64,000 bases of DNA from Whalleya microplaca (GCA_022497155.1 MU385715.1:1178001-1242000); one strand, 5' to 3'. Positions 1 through 12,038 are shown, numbered from the stretch's first letter. Numbers and translations are program-made. Notes: a model not told the origin generated them from the sequence alone.

Positions 1-2627
1 AGAAGAAAAAAAGGTGTCAAGATTGAAATAAGTCTCTCTGGATTGGTTTCCTTATATTAATAGTATGGGGCGAAGGAACAGCTTGTTAGACATTTAAAGT
101 CGCTGGGTGACACAGACTTCACTATAGTGGGTTTGTGTCACGATGCCGATAACTCTTAATATAGATCTGTAACAGCTATAGTATTGTTGATTGCCGGTTC
201 TCAGAGGTTAGCAACCCAGTAAACCTAATGGACGATTTTGTTCAACTTTCTTGTAATTGATAGGTATATAATTTTGTAGATGTTCTGCTGGCGTACAATA
301 AGCATTGGTCCTACCATCACAAGTTCAATGACATTGATATGGTGGGGTTCAGATCATCATACGTACAATTGCAGCATCAAACAGCATTGGGCTATTTATA
401 GTTGAGCCACCGATGCATTAATCTATGTATAACTGTAAACAGGACACTGCCGGGTGAGGGCTTCGAAGGAGTCAAGACATCCAAGCCACTGACCTCAGAA
501 GACTAGCCACACTTTTCAGCCCCAGGGCAGGTTTAATTTTATCTGATAATTGTCCAGGATAAGGTCTATAAACGTGCATAAGGAATAGTGGGCGGAGATT
601 TTTATGGCTTCTAGAAAGATTAGAAACGATCCAAAGGGTTCCAAGGTTGGAGTAAGCGCTATGACAGACGTCGAGCTGTCGGAGCAGACGCAACACGATC
701 CAGTCATTGCAGGCCATGTCATCGCAGGCGTATCGCCCAAGCGACATTTACGTATTAGTTTTCCCGGCATTTGGTCACTCGACACTCTCATGTCTTAAGA
801 GACATGAACTACAAGCTAAGTTTAGGTGAGTTTGTGGAAAGCGGAAATGACGCTCATTTCACAACCTAGACCGGGTCGTATCGTCTCGATGAATAAAGTA
901 GAATCACCAAAGATCTTTGTGATGTCCCATCGTTTAGGTAGGTATTCGTTCCCCTAGATATTAGCCGAGACAACCCAAGTCCGGATACCGATACCGTTGG
1001 GCTAACTGGCCATGTCTCAAGCCATCTTCACGAGAGACGAGGACAAGCAGCCCGTTTAAATCAGGGCCCCCTTCCTTTCCTGAGGTCGGATGTAGGACAA
1101 CCTCGCATTGCAGGTTGCAGCAGTCGGAACGACCGCGGGCGCGTGTGTATGTATGTGAGTAAGGGTTCGGGGGAATGCATGCAGTCGTGGCAGTACGTTG
1201 ATCTATGGGGAAGCTGGTCTCATCTTGCTATGTGACGTTGAAGAAATAATGGTGAATACCAAGTCGGAGAAGCTTTGCTTGGGTTGCATGGCTCGGGGTA
1301 GCAGTGGTTGTGGGGTGTGTGAGTGTGAGTGTGTGTGATGGAGTTGGGCCGTTTGCCAATGGCGCGTTTTCCTACCGAATCCACGAATCCACGAAGACAT
1401 GCAGCCCTCTTGCAGGTCGTTTTCCCATTCCCACTTCCTTCCCGCCTCACCAGCTGCCACTGATTGGGGAAATGGGAGCGGTCCGTTTGGAAGGGCAGCG
1501 TTCAGAGCTGCCAGAAAGGTAAGTGTGGATGGCATGGCGTTTATATTGATGTATTCTGCCCTGCAACTACAGCAGCATCAATGGCAATTGGGCCTGTGTT
1601 CGGACTTGGCGAGTGTTGATTTCTGTCCGTCTCATGCACGGTTTATCTGATGCTGGCCTCCTACATGTAGATATGTCGACTAGACAGCTACCAAGAAACC
1701 CTAGAAACCTGGAGATATGTAGGTTAGGTACCTAGAAGTTGGCAACATGGTTGGCTGGCTGGATGAAAAGAAGGTGAAAGGGAAGAAGCAGAGTTCAGCT
1801 GGTATGAACTGAATTTAGGTGTGAGTATCGATGTGTATTGCCCTTCTATTGCCCTACCAGTCAGCCAGCACATCCAGATGCAGAAGGATGCATCCTAGAA
1901 TGGCAGAATGAGATGATTTTAAGGTTAGTGGAGCATGCATTTCAGCGAATTTAGTGACCCTGTGAGCTCTCCACTGTCCCTAGGACTCCCCTGATACCGC
2001 TGTGGGCCCTAGAAGATTGAGCTGTAAAAACTTGACCTAGGCACGTATGTATGTAGCTACCTGCCTATCTACCACTTACTCGCAGTGGAATTACCTGCCT
2101 AGGTACAACAGATACGCAGAACATATGTACATTACATACACGTGAGGATGGTCAGCACGTTAAGTTAGATGACGGGGTGATTAAATACCTGTCTCCGTAC
2201 TTGATAAGCTGAGAGAAAATTCAATATCAAATAAGTCCAAGACAATCGTAAAGGCTAGGCCCTTGTAGATAATACACACGATGTATAGGGAATAAGGTCA
2301 AGGTATATTCGACAAAGGCGGCGTACTAGTGCTTAATTGGCTGGCCAGTATTTCCTATCTGGATCTAGCGCCACCCACTCGAGGAATCGACCGACGCCGT
2401 TCACTGCCCTTTGCCCAGGGTAGGTGGTCTGTGCTTGTTAATGATGTCCCCGATATTGTGTGGGAAGCTTAACAATTGGACAATCCAATTCCTCTTAACC
2501 CCACTCAGGTAGCAGGTAACAGGTGAGTGAGCAGGGTGAGGTAGGGAGGTATATGTACTCCAGCAGGAGCACAAAGGCACGGTACCGAGTACATTAAACA
2601 TATTGTACTACAGATTATGTACATTGC
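1..2627. other. gene-poor upstream region
   Basis: I find no convincing gene. The open frames here (for example around 472-798 on both strands and 1203-1535) are short, overlap one another on opposite strands, use non-ATG starts in part and carry no recognisable motif. The stretch contains scattered TAGGTA-type short repeats and a GTGTGAGTGTGAG-like tract near 1315-1340. It is best read as intergenic DNA upstream of the ras gene. Confidence 0.5.
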
Positions 2628-2699
2628 CCACTGACCACTGACCACTGACCACTGACCACTGACCACTGACCACTGACCACTGACCACTGACCACTGACC
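2628..2699. repeat. 7-bp tandem repeat (CCACTGA), about 10 copies
   Basis: About ten uninterrupted copies of CCACTGA run just after an AT-rich patch and about 0.8 kb before the ras start codon. The copies look almost perfect, which suggests recent slippage. The tract may lie in the ras promoter and vary between strains. Confidence 0.9.
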
Positions 2700-2939
2700 T
2701 AGTCCATCACACCCCTTTGCCCCAAGCAACCAGACACTGGACAGTCAGAGAGCAGTCAGTGTAGGTACCAGCACCAGCAGCAAGCAGCAGCCGCCAGCCG
2801 CCAGCCGCCCACTTCTTTTTTGCCTCGACAGTGGAAATTCCCCCCTTCTTCACCACTTGAACCATAACCATCACACCACCTACACACTCACCACCACTCA
2901 ACTACCACTACCACATCCATCACTGGGTTTTTCTTCTCT

Positions 2940-3512
2940 TGCGTAGCTTAACCAACCGGCATTCCTCTCTTCGCATATTCCCTTTCATCGTATCTCGTGA
3001 TCTTTGTCTTCGTTCTCCTTTCCCATTTCACTCATACTCATACTCATACTCATACTCATACTCATACTCACTCTCGGACTTGACAATTACAATTACAATT
3101 CCAAGACTACTGCCATTACAATTCCAATCACAATCACAATTCCAATTCCAATCCCAATTCCTCGTACGTGTACGCAGTCATCAGTATTCCGTACATACAT
3201 ATACGTGTATTCCGCAGGGAACACACGTGTACCAGCCTTCCTCGCCTCCGGCCAACCAGCCGCCAGAGAGCAGATCGCAATAGCTCTCCACAAATCATCC
3301 AACCACCTTGCCACCGTCTAATTCCCTAGGAGTTACGCCGGCTCCGTTCGTGCCAACACAAGTCCTTTGTTCATCCCATTGAGACTCTGTCACCGCCGCG
3401 ACGCGCTGCACGAATTCCCCCCCCGTCCTGCCCGTCTGACCCCGTCTGAATACCTGCCGCTTCCCTCTTTTCACCACACGCATCATCACCGCCAATCAGC
3501 CCAGTCCACACA
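2940..3512 (+). promoter_or_regulatory. pyrimidine-rich promoter/5' leader of ras
   Basis: The 570 bases before the ras ATG are strongly C/T-biased on the coding strand (many TTCTC, CTTCC and CCACC runs), which is typical of highly expressed filamentous-fungal promoters and leaders. The start context is CACAATGG. Exact transcription starts cannot be read from the sequence. Confidence 0.45.
3031..3070. repeat. 6-bp tandem repeat (CTCATA) in the ras leader
   Basis: About six copies of CTCATA are followed by a run of imperfect CAATTC/CAATTA units up to about 3165. Both lie in the pyrimidine-rich DNA directly upstream of ras and probably belong to its promoter or 5' leader. Confidence 0.8.
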
Positions 3513-4417
3513 ATGGCATCAAAGGTATGTCTCATACCCTCCTGTGCGCTACCGCCCTACCGCGAATCCATCGTGTTTATCTCTGCGTTTGCCTTTGCGC
3601 TTACTCACATGCCGTCGCCACCATAGTTTCTACGAGAGTACAAGTTGGTCGTTGTCGGCGGAGGAGGTGTAGGAAAATCCTGCTTGACCATCCAATTGAT
3701 ACAGAGCCATTTCGTCGACGAGTATGACCCTACGATTGAAGGTTTGTGACACACCCGCCATCTCAGATGAAAGATGATCATCACCATCTCCTGCGGTCGC
3801 TACAGCGCTAACGTGCATCCGTCACCCCTGCTAGATTCCTACCGCAAGCAATGTGTCATCGACGAGGAAGTTGCCCTGCTCGATGTTCTTGATACAGCTG
3901 GCCAGGAGGAGTACTCGGCGATGAGGGAACAGTACATGCGGACCGGTGAAGGATTTCTCCTAGTTTACTCGATTACGTCTAGTCAAAGCTTCGAGGAAAT
4001 CCGAACCTTCCAGCAGCAGATTCTACGAGTAAAAGACAAGGACCCTACCGATTACTTCCCCATGGTCGTCGTCGGTAACAAGTGTGATCTCGAAGGCGAG
4101 CGAGAGGTTCCTCGACAAGGTACTTATTTATCCTGCTTTAATTTGGTCGAGTTCGTGTCGGTCTAACATGTGTCCTAGATGGCGAGGCCCTTGCAAAGCA
4201 ATTCCAGTGCCCATTCGTTGAGACGTCGGCCAAGTCCCGAACAAACGTAGATAAGGCCTTCTTCGACCTCGTGAGAGAGATCCGACACTACAACCGTAAC
4301 ATGCAAGGCCTCTCAACCAGCAGCGGTGGAAATGGCGGACTGAACGACCCAAACAAGCAGATGCAGGTGGCTGATGGTGAAGCAGAGGCTGGCTGCTGCA
4401 AGTGCGTTGTTCTATGA
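3513..4417 (+). CDS. ras1: Ras-type small GTPase (RAS1/RasA orthologue)
   Basis: This is a membrane-anchored GTPase switch that in fungi controls polarity, growth and morphogenesis. Four exons join in frame: 3513-3524, 3627-3741, 3835-4119 and 4179-4417, giving a protein of about 216 residues. The first exon encodes only MASK. Visible motifs are the P-loop GGGGVGKS, switch I YDPTIE, switch [13 protein letters not shown] with the Gln equivalent to mammalian Q61, NKCD, ETSAK, and a C-terminal CVVL CAAX box after a Cys-Cys-Lys palmitoylation-type region. Introns carry GCTAAC or TCTAAC branch sites. One oddity: the loop before NKCD reads [12 protein letters not shown], two or three residues longer than the usual VKDKDYFPM. 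The family assignment is certain; the gene symbol follows filamentous-fungal usage. Confidence 0.97.
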
Positions 4418-5705
4418 GGTGGATCGACATTGCACCCGGGGCTGTGGCAGGGAAAGATAGAGGTTATGCACGAGAGGTATGGGCTTTCGTCAGGGCCTTC
4501 GTGGTGTGTGTGTGTGTGTTGTGTGTGCATCGGATATGAGCACGACGAACGACCTGGGCGCTTCCGAGACGTACTTTCTGGTCGAAACGAGATTAAAGTG
4601 TTGCATGGATACGGGAGTCGGGGTCTTTCTTCCAGCTCATTATGGACCGAGCAACCACCAGCATTTGAAAAGGGATAAAGGACCATTCGGGCGGCTTAAT
4701 ATGCTGCCGCCCGAGAAGACAACACTGTCTTGCGAACCTCTGCCAGTTCAGTTTGAGATTACAGAATACTTCGTTGGGGCCATTTTGAGGTCTAGATCAT
4801 CTCCCGGCTACGCCGCCGGTGATCTTTCCAACGGGTCATTTCATTGCTTGTAATATTCTTCATTTATTTTTTTGTTTTTCGTTTCTACAGTGGTTCGATG
4901 TCATAGATTCCCCATGTCAAGTCGAGGCGTCAGTTCATCTAAGTTGAACTCGGAAAGACCATGCCCAGATGTGCATATGTGAAATTGAGGAACAAGCTGA
5001 CCATGATGTCTCTGGCTCAGTGCAGTGACAAACAACCATGCTAACTTCGGCGGAACTTATACATGATATTTGTATGATGCTAGAACCTTGAGATGCTTAA
5101 TATTGCCAACTGGGTTATTGGAAACGTGCTAGTTACGACTACTTAGTTGAGTGTGCTGAAGGATCTAAGAGAACGGCCGTTCATTATTGAAGATATGTGC
5201 GTTTTCCTCACAGATCTTTGTAACCCACGCTGACGGCTGAAATTCGTCGTAGCATACCAATGTTTTCGTAGGGATATTTTGTCCAGTCATCGCTCTAACG
5301 TCTGATTTTTTTGGATAACATACTCTCCTTTATCCTATGTTTTCTACGAACCTAACAGCTCTTTGCTGAGACCGAGACTCCTTTGTTACCCCTAAACCCC
5401 TATACCCTTAGTCTTCGGGGCGAAGATCAAAGAAAATGCCTGTACAATCATATTGTTGCATACAGATGCTTTATTTCGTTGAGTTAATAATGGCATTGCT
5501 CTACTTTGTCCCAGTTCTGCTTAAATATACTGGTTGTGTTGAGCTATGTTGTGTTATGACTGATACCCAAGACATCTCAGGAACAGACTGACTACCAGAA
5601 CCACCGACTTCCAGAAAACAGGTAAGTAATATCAGCAGGGTCTGATATACGATCCAATTTCGACTCATTCAACTAAAAAAAACCCCCGTACGATAAACCT
5701 CGAAA
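4418..5705. other. ras 3' region and intergenic DNA
   Basis: This holds the ras 3' untranslated region with a short GT dinucleotide tract near 4503-4530, then AT-richer DNA without a gene. A GGTAAGTAA...CAGCAG stretch at about 5619-5638 could be an intron in the leader of the next gene. The bases just before 5706 are an A/C-rich leader. Confidence 0.5.
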
Positions 5706-8700
5706 ATGTCAGGCTCCATGCTCATGCAGACGGATTTCGATCCCCGGACACCGGGATGGAATCCGAACCGTTTCTGGGCCTACATGTTCAACCCCCAGAA
5801 CCCCCAGTACGAGGAGTTCCGGCAATGGCGCGCCTTCCACGCCCGCGGCGACATCCGCTGCGACCTGTGCGTCGTCTTCCGCCTCCGCTGCGACCCCATC
5901 GGCGGCTGCACCAACTGCATGGCTCGCCCGGAGCGGTGCACCGTCAACACGTACACGATCTTCCCCTATCCGGCTCCGCGGATGGCGCCGACGCCGCCGA
6001 TGCAGCCCCAGCCGCAGCCTTACGCGCAGCCGCAGCCTTTCGTGCAGCCGCAACCGCAGCCTTTCGCGCCGCCGCAGCCGCAGCCTTTCGGCGTGTATGG
6101 CTACCCCGGCTACCCCCCGGTCCCGGGTTATCCTGCGGGCCCCCCCTCGGGATCTGATGTGCCTGGGTTTGGCCCGTTCACGGGCAGCCCTTCATATGTA
6201 GGTCCCCCAGTTGTAGGCCCCCCAGTTGTAGGCCCCCAAGTTGTAGGCCCCCAAGTTGTAGGTCCCTCAGTTGCAGGCCCCCCAGTTGTAGGCCCCTCCG
6301 TTGTAGGTCCCTCAGCTGTAGGTCCCTCGGTTCCGGGCCCGGCTCCTGGAGGTACTCCGGACTGGTTGGCTGCATTTGAAGGTACCGACGATGTGGGTGC
6401 TACACCTGGTAGTCCATCAGATTTCTTGCCTACAGGTGATTCTCCTCCAGATTCAGGGTCAGCAGTTGCAGGCCCTTCAGATAAAGGCAAAGGAGTGGCA
6501 GGTCCTTCAGACAAAGGTAAAGGTAAAGCAGTTACACGTTCTATTCGAGGTGCGAATCTTTCAGATCCACAAGTTGCAGCTCCTTCAGTCGTTGCCTTAC
6601 GCGGAGATGACAGGTGTAACGCGTGCAGGAAATACAACCAAGAGACTTGCGACGCTCAGATCGTCGCCGAGCCTTTCTACGGCTGTACCTTTTGTCGGAG
6701 AATCGATGTTCCGTGTATAGACGGGCTCAACGTGCTCGCCGACCGAGTTGACGGGTATGTTCCCCCCCTTTGTTGTGATAACTGTATGACAGTGCACAAT
6801 ATCCGCGCTTGCTCGTGGAGACAGCCAGGGGGCGATTATACGAAGCCTTGCGACCAATGCCAAGCGACGGGCACTGAATGTGTTTACCTAAAACTTTCGC
6901 TCAATGTACTGTCCTCTGTGGGATGCACCCACTTTAACAGGACAGTGAATATGATGCCACGTACGGTATATCCGATAAACCGTCCCGAGAAAGCACGCGA
7001 GGTACATGGTAGCACGTTCCGCACCCATGACCTTTACGAGGCCTCCCTTGACAGACGCTCTATAAGAAGATGTCTTCTCTGCGAATTCCGCTGCGCCGGA
7101 AACTATAGAAGAGATGAGGTGTGCGACCCCGGAAAGGAAAATGGTATGGGATGTGATCAATGTTCACGCTGGGGTGTTATCTGCGTCTTCCAGGGCAAGG
7201 CGTATCCGCCACGGCAGCGCCGGGGCAGAAAAGCGATAATGATCGCATGTGACCAGTGCAAGGAACACGGTCGAAACTGCGACAGGAAGCGCCCGTGCGA
7301 CAGCTGTGTGAACAACGGCGACTGGGCGAACTGCGCAGGCTCCCGCGTCGCCTGTTTCTGGCGAGGGATTCCGGGCGAAGACCTTCCGTACTATTACACG
7401 TCGAAAGGCTACGGTCCCGATGGCGTCGACGATCCGCCCAGAAGGGGTCAGCCCAAAGACATGCCGCCCAATTACCACCACGTATGGCTCCGTAGCATTG
7501 GGATTGAGCCCACAGAGGAAAATGCTCCAAAACTTCAGGGTCCAGTCGTCCTAGCTCGGAGAAGGCCGCAACGCGGGAGGGGAAACCAGAACTCCCCTAC
7601 ACGGGTAACCAGAGGTCCCAGGACAGTGACTGCAGGGCCTTCGGGGGCTTCACAGGGAGCAAATCCAGGCCCGGCATCAGGTCCATCGCCAGTGCCGGGG
7701 CCATCTTCAGCTTCGGGGCTATCGCCAGCGCCGGGGCCATCGCAAGCGTCAACGCCGGGAGCTGTACCAAATACGGGGACTTCGCCGGGTCCAGACACAG
7801 CGCGGCCATCAGTAGAAGCGGGAGGCATAGTTGGGGAAATAGGTATGGATCTAGGGCTGGGTCTCAATGTAGATCCAAACCTAGGTGACTTCCCTCTGCC
7901 GGAAGGTTACATTCCAACTTGGAGTCCCGGCCCCTTCGCCTTTGGCGATGATCCTCCCCCCGCAGACCAGCCTGCCGCGACGGGACCAGCACCCTCCCCC
8001 CCAGGCGCAGGAGTCGGTACGGTGCCGTACGAAGAAATACGCGCCAAGTTCGACGTGCTGATGGCGTCTGAGATGCCGGTGGACGAGATCAGGCTTCACA
8101 ACAGCTTCTCCTGGGAGCAATTGTTGGCCATGGATATAGTAGATCAGGAAACTGAGGCCCCAACAATCCCAGACCCGATGCTCCTGGCCGATTACACTGA
8201 AATATGGGAGATGGCGAAAGCGTGTGCAAACCAGAACGTCAATATCGGTCTAGCCACGTTTCGGTGGCTCTTGCGACGGGATCTAAGTAATCAGGTCGAA
8301 TATGCAAACTCGCCAGCTGCTCAGGTCATCCGAAACTTCATCCAGGAGCGCCTAAATGCATTCAATCAGACCCCCTTACCCGTGGTCCCAATCGTATACC
8401 CAGAAGGCATCAATATGGCTATCATGGAGACGCTGAATCCCTCAATGGAGCCTATCCGCAACAGCACGTATAGGCCCAGGGAGCGACCTTCCTCCCCAGG
8501 ACCCATAAACCCACAGTACCGTCTCTATAATCCAAACATCCCCATCTACGACAGCGCCAGCCTGGGCTACAACCCCGACCACCCGGAGTTCATCCACCAA
8601 GACCTCCTCGTCCGCCCGATCGCTCCCCACCCGAACGCCATGCCCGAGCCTGTCCTAGGCACCATCCCGTTCAATCGCATCCTGAACGATGCTCAAAGAA

Positions 8701-9425
8701 CCCAGGGCCCGACCATGGCGTGCTTAGCAGTTCCGCCCAACGCGCTCGGCACGCATTGTGGCAATTATACATCACGGGTCTGCGAAGACACGTGCCACTC
8801 GGACGCCGGGTGTCCGATCTGCGACGACTGCGAGGCGCGCTCGCGCGCCACCTTCCTCGACCAGATCAAGGGCGTGCTGGAGTCGCTGCGCGCGTACGCG
8901 TGCGCGCAGTGCGCCGGCTCGGTGGCGCAGGACCCAGGCTCGTACGCGGGCACCGGCAACCGCGTGTACGGGTTCGAGCAGGGCGCGGTCGAGTGCGCGG
9001 CGCCGAACCCGCGGCTGGGCGCGGCCACCTGGGGCGGGTTCGTGGGCGCCCCGCTGCCGATGAGCGGCTGCGGCTGCGCCACCAAGCTCCTCGGCCGCCG
9101 GGTCTGCAGTCCACATCGCCTGCAGCACCTGCTCAACCTCAAGCAGGCCGCCGACCGCATGCACGCCTGGGTCAAGGGCGTCTACGGGCGCAAGGTGTGC
9201 TTCTTCTGCCGCGAGCGCGCCGGCGCCGACGCCTACGGCGACAACGCTGGCCCTGTCTTCGGCGATGCGCCCCCGCCTGTGCCCAAGGTGTTCGCGTGTA
9301 TGGGCTGCCACGAGATCGTCGTGGCGCAGAACGAGATCCCGGGGCCTGAGGCCTTTGGGCTCATGCCTCAACCTCCGCCGGTCGATCTTGGTTCCATGGA
9401 CCCGGCTCTGTTGACTTTCCAGTAG
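5706..9425 (+). CDS. multi-zinc-cluster protein (five Zn2Cys6-like modules)
   Basis: This is an intronless frame of 1239 residues with a good start context (GAAAATGTC). I recognise no complete known family. Five cysteine modules resemble fungal Zn2Cys6 clusters: residues 52-78 (exact C-x2-C-x6-C-x5-C-x2-C-x6-C), 304-337, 357-392, 456-493 and 515-543. Modules 1 and 5 are closest to canonical spacing. Module 5 has basic residues around its cysteines; the others lack the usual Lys/Arg run. Between modules 1 and 2 lie Pro-Gln repeats (about 99-128), Val-Val-Gly-Pro repeats (about 165-212) and a GPSDKGKG duplication (about 256-273). A Pro/Ser/Ala-rich spacer covers about 640-710. The C-terminal part (about 1006-1200) is again cysteine-rich with several C-x2-C pairs. 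Its 3' end is visibly GC-rich. It could be an unusual nuclear regulator or a metal-binding scaffold; the function is unknown. Confidence 0.8.
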   Translation: MSGSMLMQTDFDPRTPGWNPNRFWAYMFNPQNPQYEEFRQWRAFHARGDIRCDLCVVFRLRCDPIGGCTNCMARPERCTVNTYTIFPYPAPRMAPTPPMQPQPQPYAQPQPFVQPQPQPFAPPQPQPFGVYGYPGYPPVPGYPAGPPSGSDVPGFGPFTGSPSYVGPPVVGPPVVGPQVVGPQVVGPSVAGPPVVGPSVVGPSAVGPSVPGPAPGGTPDWLAAFEGTDDVGATPGSPSDFLPTGDSPPDSGSAVAGPSDKGKGVAGPSDKGKGKAVTRSIRGANLSDPQVAAPSVVALRGDDRCNACRKYNQETCDAQIVAEPFYGCTFCRRIDVPCIDGLNVLADRVDGYVPPLCCDNCMTVHNIRACSWRQPGGDYTKPCDQCQATGTECVYLKLSLNVLSSVGCTHFNRTVNMMPRTVYPINRPEKAREVHGSTFRTHDLYEASLDRRSIRRCLLCEFRCAGNYRRDEVCDPGKENGMGCDQCSRWGVICVFQGKAYPPRQRRGRKAIMIACDQCKEHGRNCDRKRPCDSCVNNGDWANCAGSRVACFWRGIPGEDLPYYYTSKGYGPDGVDDPPRRGQPKDMPPNYHHVWLRSIGIEPTEENAPKLQGPVVLARRRPQRGRGNQNSPTRVTRGPRTVTAGPSGASQGANPGPASGPSPVPGPSSASGLSPAPGPSQASTPGAVPNTGTSPGPDTARPSVEAGGIVGEIGMDLGLGLNVDPNLGDFPLPEGYIPTWSPGPFAFGDDPPPADQPAATGPAPSPPGAGVGTVPYEEIRAKFDVLMASEMPVDEIRLHNSFSWEQLLAMDIVDQETEAPTIPDPMLLADYTEIWEMAKACANQNVNIGLATFRWLLRRDLSNQVEYANSPAAQVIRNFIQERLNAFNQTPLPVVPIVYPEGINMAIMETLNPSMEPIRNSTYRPRERPSSPGPINPQYRLYNPNIPIYDSASLGYNPDHPEFIHQDLLVRPIAPHPNAMPEPVLGTIPFNRILNDAQRTQGPTMACLAVPPNALGTHCGNYTSRVCEDTCHSDAGCPICDDCEARSRATFLDQIKGVLESLRAYACAQCAGSVAQDPGSYAGTGNRVYGFEQGAVECAAPNPRLGAATWGGFVGAPLPMSGCGCATKLLGRRVCSPHRLQHLLNLKQAADRMHAWVKGVYGRKVCFFCRERAGADAYGDNAGPVFGDAPPPVPKVFACMGCHEIVVAQNEIPGPEAFGLMPQPPPVDLGSMDPALLTFQ
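6197..6340 (+). repeat. 15-bp coding repeat (Val-Val-Gly-Pro-Pro/Gln/Ser)
   Basis: About ten copies of a GTTGTAGGCCCCCCA-like unit encode the VVGPx pentapeptide array of the multi-zinc-cluster protein. The copies differ mainly at the last codon and at silent sites. Similar units continue more loosely to about 6500 (GPSDKGKG). Confidence 0.9.
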
Positions 9426-9482
9426 ATAGGTGAGTAAAGTTTCTGCGCTGACGCTGACATCCAGATCAGATGGGTTGGAGTC

Positions 9483-9554
9483 TTGTTTACTGGCAAGTCA
9501 TTGTTTCCTGGCAAGTTATTGTTTACTGGTAAGTTATTGTTTACCGGCAAGTCT
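9483..9554. repeat. 18-bp tandem repeat, four copies
   Basis: Four adjacent copies of TTGTTTACTGGCAAGTTA with one or two changes each start at 9483, 9501, 9519 and 9537. They lie just after the stop codon of the multi-zinc-cluster gene, probably in its 3' untranslated region. Each copy contains a GGYAAGT sequence that looks like a splice donor. Confidence 0.9.
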
Positions 9555-10922
9555 CCTTTCTATTGGAGAAAGCATTTGGTAAGTTTTCTTATATAAGTAT
9601 TTAAGATGCACTCCTGGGCAGAGGTAAGTTCGCTGTCATGTGCAATCTAGTTTGACCCTCATGATATAATAAGATAAGTATTCATAAATTATATTGACAC
9701 TGCTCAACTTCTATATGATCCCCGAAGAAGCCATAGACTTCTTTATCTTGCTAGATTTCTCGACTATTATGATTTGTGCTTAGTCCCTATGTGATAAGTT
9801 CCATGCTAAGCTGTCAATATATGAATTATAGTTCGTTCTAAACTTTTCCTCTGCTTTTACTCTACGAAGTAAAGGACTTTTGAAGGATAAGGAAATAGTT
9901 GTAGCGCTCATATCTTCTCTACTCTCAAGGCGAGGTGTTATTTATGGAACCATTACAGGATGATACACCGGAAGCGAGGCTCACCAATGCATCAAGCATC
10001 TCGTAATACTCTTCGGGTAATGAGAATATCGGAAAAAGTAAAAGATCCTTCGGAGGCTCAGTTTACTTTTATGTCTCAGCTACTGCAATGGAAATGGGCC
10101 ATTTACGTACAATGATGTATATTAGACCATTTGCTAGCCTGTGTGTTGGATGTTAGTATTTAGACAGTAGTGAATATTGCGTTAGCAATCTGATGACTCA
10201 TGAAGGTGGCACATGGATTTGCATCAACATTGCTGGTGTAACGCAAACATATCAAAATACCAAACTAGAACTTCCAATATATCTGGATTTATTAGCGCCA
10301 GGGATCATGTTTTTACCTATTACCGACGATGGGGATTAGAGTGGTGCATTGTAGATAGCTAAAATGTAATCAATCTGTTCCTCTAAATCTAGTAATGTAT
10401 TCGATATTTTATTGCGACAGTAGCTTAATATTCAATATTTCCACGTTCAATCCCATTCCGGTGTTATGAAGCCTGATGTACCCACGAGTCTGTGTAGTCC
10501 AATGTTGGAGAATACTCACGTGTCTTTGTTTTGACTCATATTGGTGATGTTGGTTGGTAGGCGAGCTCACAAGGGTACAAACGAAGAACCGTTTTTAATC
10601 GATCTACTGTCGTTGGTCGGCAGCGCGACCTCGCGTAATGGCAATCATCCAAAATTGACTCGAAAATAACAGACAACGTCATCTGGTGGTCGATATCAGT
10701 GCACCTATGACACATGGTTAGATATGGGTGATCGTTCAAGGGGATAAATAGACCCAGGCCCCCGACCTATTTCATTCCAATATTCATAAAAGTCTGTGGA
10801 CATGGAATAACGAGGACGATGACTACGTACCCCTATACGTTCAATCTCATGCGCCCCCCCTCCACGATTTCGAATACAATCTTGTCAGTCTACAGGGTCT
10901 CAGTATCTTGAGCACTCACTAC
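9555..10922. other. AT-rich intergenic region
   Basis: I see no gene, RNA gene or clear mobile element. Open frames are short and lack motifs. Confidence 0.5.
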
Positions 10923-11330
10923 ATGATGTCTTCAAGGCCCGTCACCGCCGCCGGATGTTCCGAATGGCTTCTTCATCTCTGTGATCCGGGCCCCAAGGAC
11001 CAAAAGCAGCCACCCCAGAATACCGACCTCAGTTCTGAATTACGACACTTGTATGTCAGCAGCTTGCGTGAGCATGATATCGCGCCTTCTATCAACGATA
11101 CACAGCTCAATGCTGAGGGCCAAGAGCAAGCGGGACATGCCGATGAATGGAAAAGGAGTGAAAAAGAGAAAATATATTGCTTTCTAGAATCTGAGCATGG
11201 CGAAGCTGAGGGTAGCATCTTATATGGGTCAACATTGAAACCTGCCTGTAAGCGGTGTTGTCAATTTTTCGAACCTATTCGGTGCCAGTTAAAATGGATG
11301 ATTGAACTTTGGGAGCATCCTATGAAGTAA
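10923..11330 (+). CDS. hypothetical small protein, doubtful
   Basis: This open frame of about 135 codons starts at a pair of ATGs. The product is hydrophilic, rich in Glu and Lys in its middle, and ends with a Cys-rich piece (KPACKRCCQFF). I recognise no family, and no intron structure supports it. It may be a lineage-specific gene, the remnant of one, or chance. Confidence 0.25.
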   Translation: MMSSRPVTAAGCSEWLLHLCDPGPKDQKQPPQNTDLSSELRHLYVSSLREHDIAPSINDTQLNAEGQEQAGHADEWKRSEKEKIYCFLESEHGEAEGSILYGSTLKPACKRCCQFFEPIRCQLKWMIELWEHPMK

Positions 11331-12038
11331 ATGTTAGTAGAAAAGCTGAGGTGCTTTGTATGGGACTTCGTGGGATCTGGTTCTCGTGGTCTCTTTCTAC
11401 AAGGTGTCTGCGATGGGAAGAGAGCTTGCGAAGGACACCCACACCCATATATCTGATAGCAGTACATTTCACACCTCACCTTTCCTGAGTCCTAACAGCA
11501 ACAACAACAATACCGACCATCACTTTCGCACGCCACGGATAGCTTCGTTCTAGAAGAATGTACGCCTTTCAGTCACTTCAGTATTGCACGCAACCTGAAG
11601 CACGGTGCAATGTGCCGGTTTACCTCATTCTATGTTCAGGGCTACCCTTGTTTCTGGGACCTGCACCTAGCCTGCCTGACTCGTACAAAGAAACATATCT
11701 ATGCGTATTGTAGGTTCATTATAAGACTACCTCGGTCACCCATTTTCTAAAGTACGATACCCTATATTGCGTCTATTTCAACAGTCTGCGTGATGCCCTT
11801 CACTACTGATATTTATGAAGATAGGATACGTGCATAGGCACAACTGCAATGAAAGTTGAATAAGGAAGTACATGCGGCTAGTATAGAAGGATGGTGGCCG
11901 AGAAAACATGGCCAATACCTGATATCTACTATGCCCAACTGTTTTCTCGACAGCATTCTCATGTGCTACTTTCGTAGTTATCAACCTTGTCGATCCTTGT
12001 CTATGCAGCAGCCTATATAATGTATTAGTCGATAAGAT
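11331..12038. other. intergenic region
   Basis: This is the DNA downstream of the peptidase gene that ends at 12039 on the minus strand. I see nothing else in it. Confidence 0.5.

Noticed and set aside
472..798. Overlapping open frames on both strands near the left end
   Set aside because: They contradict each other and show no conserved sequence, so no gene is claimed.
2939..3321. Plus-strand frames of 105-114 codons upstream of ras
   Set aside because: They are translations of the CTCATA and CAATTC simple repeats in the promoter.
5386..5412. Telomere-like run (CCCCTAAACCCCTATACCC)
   Set aside because: Only about three irregular units, not a true TTAGGG array.
5709..9371. Many long antisense and alternate-frame open frames inside the multi-zinc-cluster gene
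   Set aside because: They mirror the repetitive, GC-rich sense coding sequence and have no motifs of their own.
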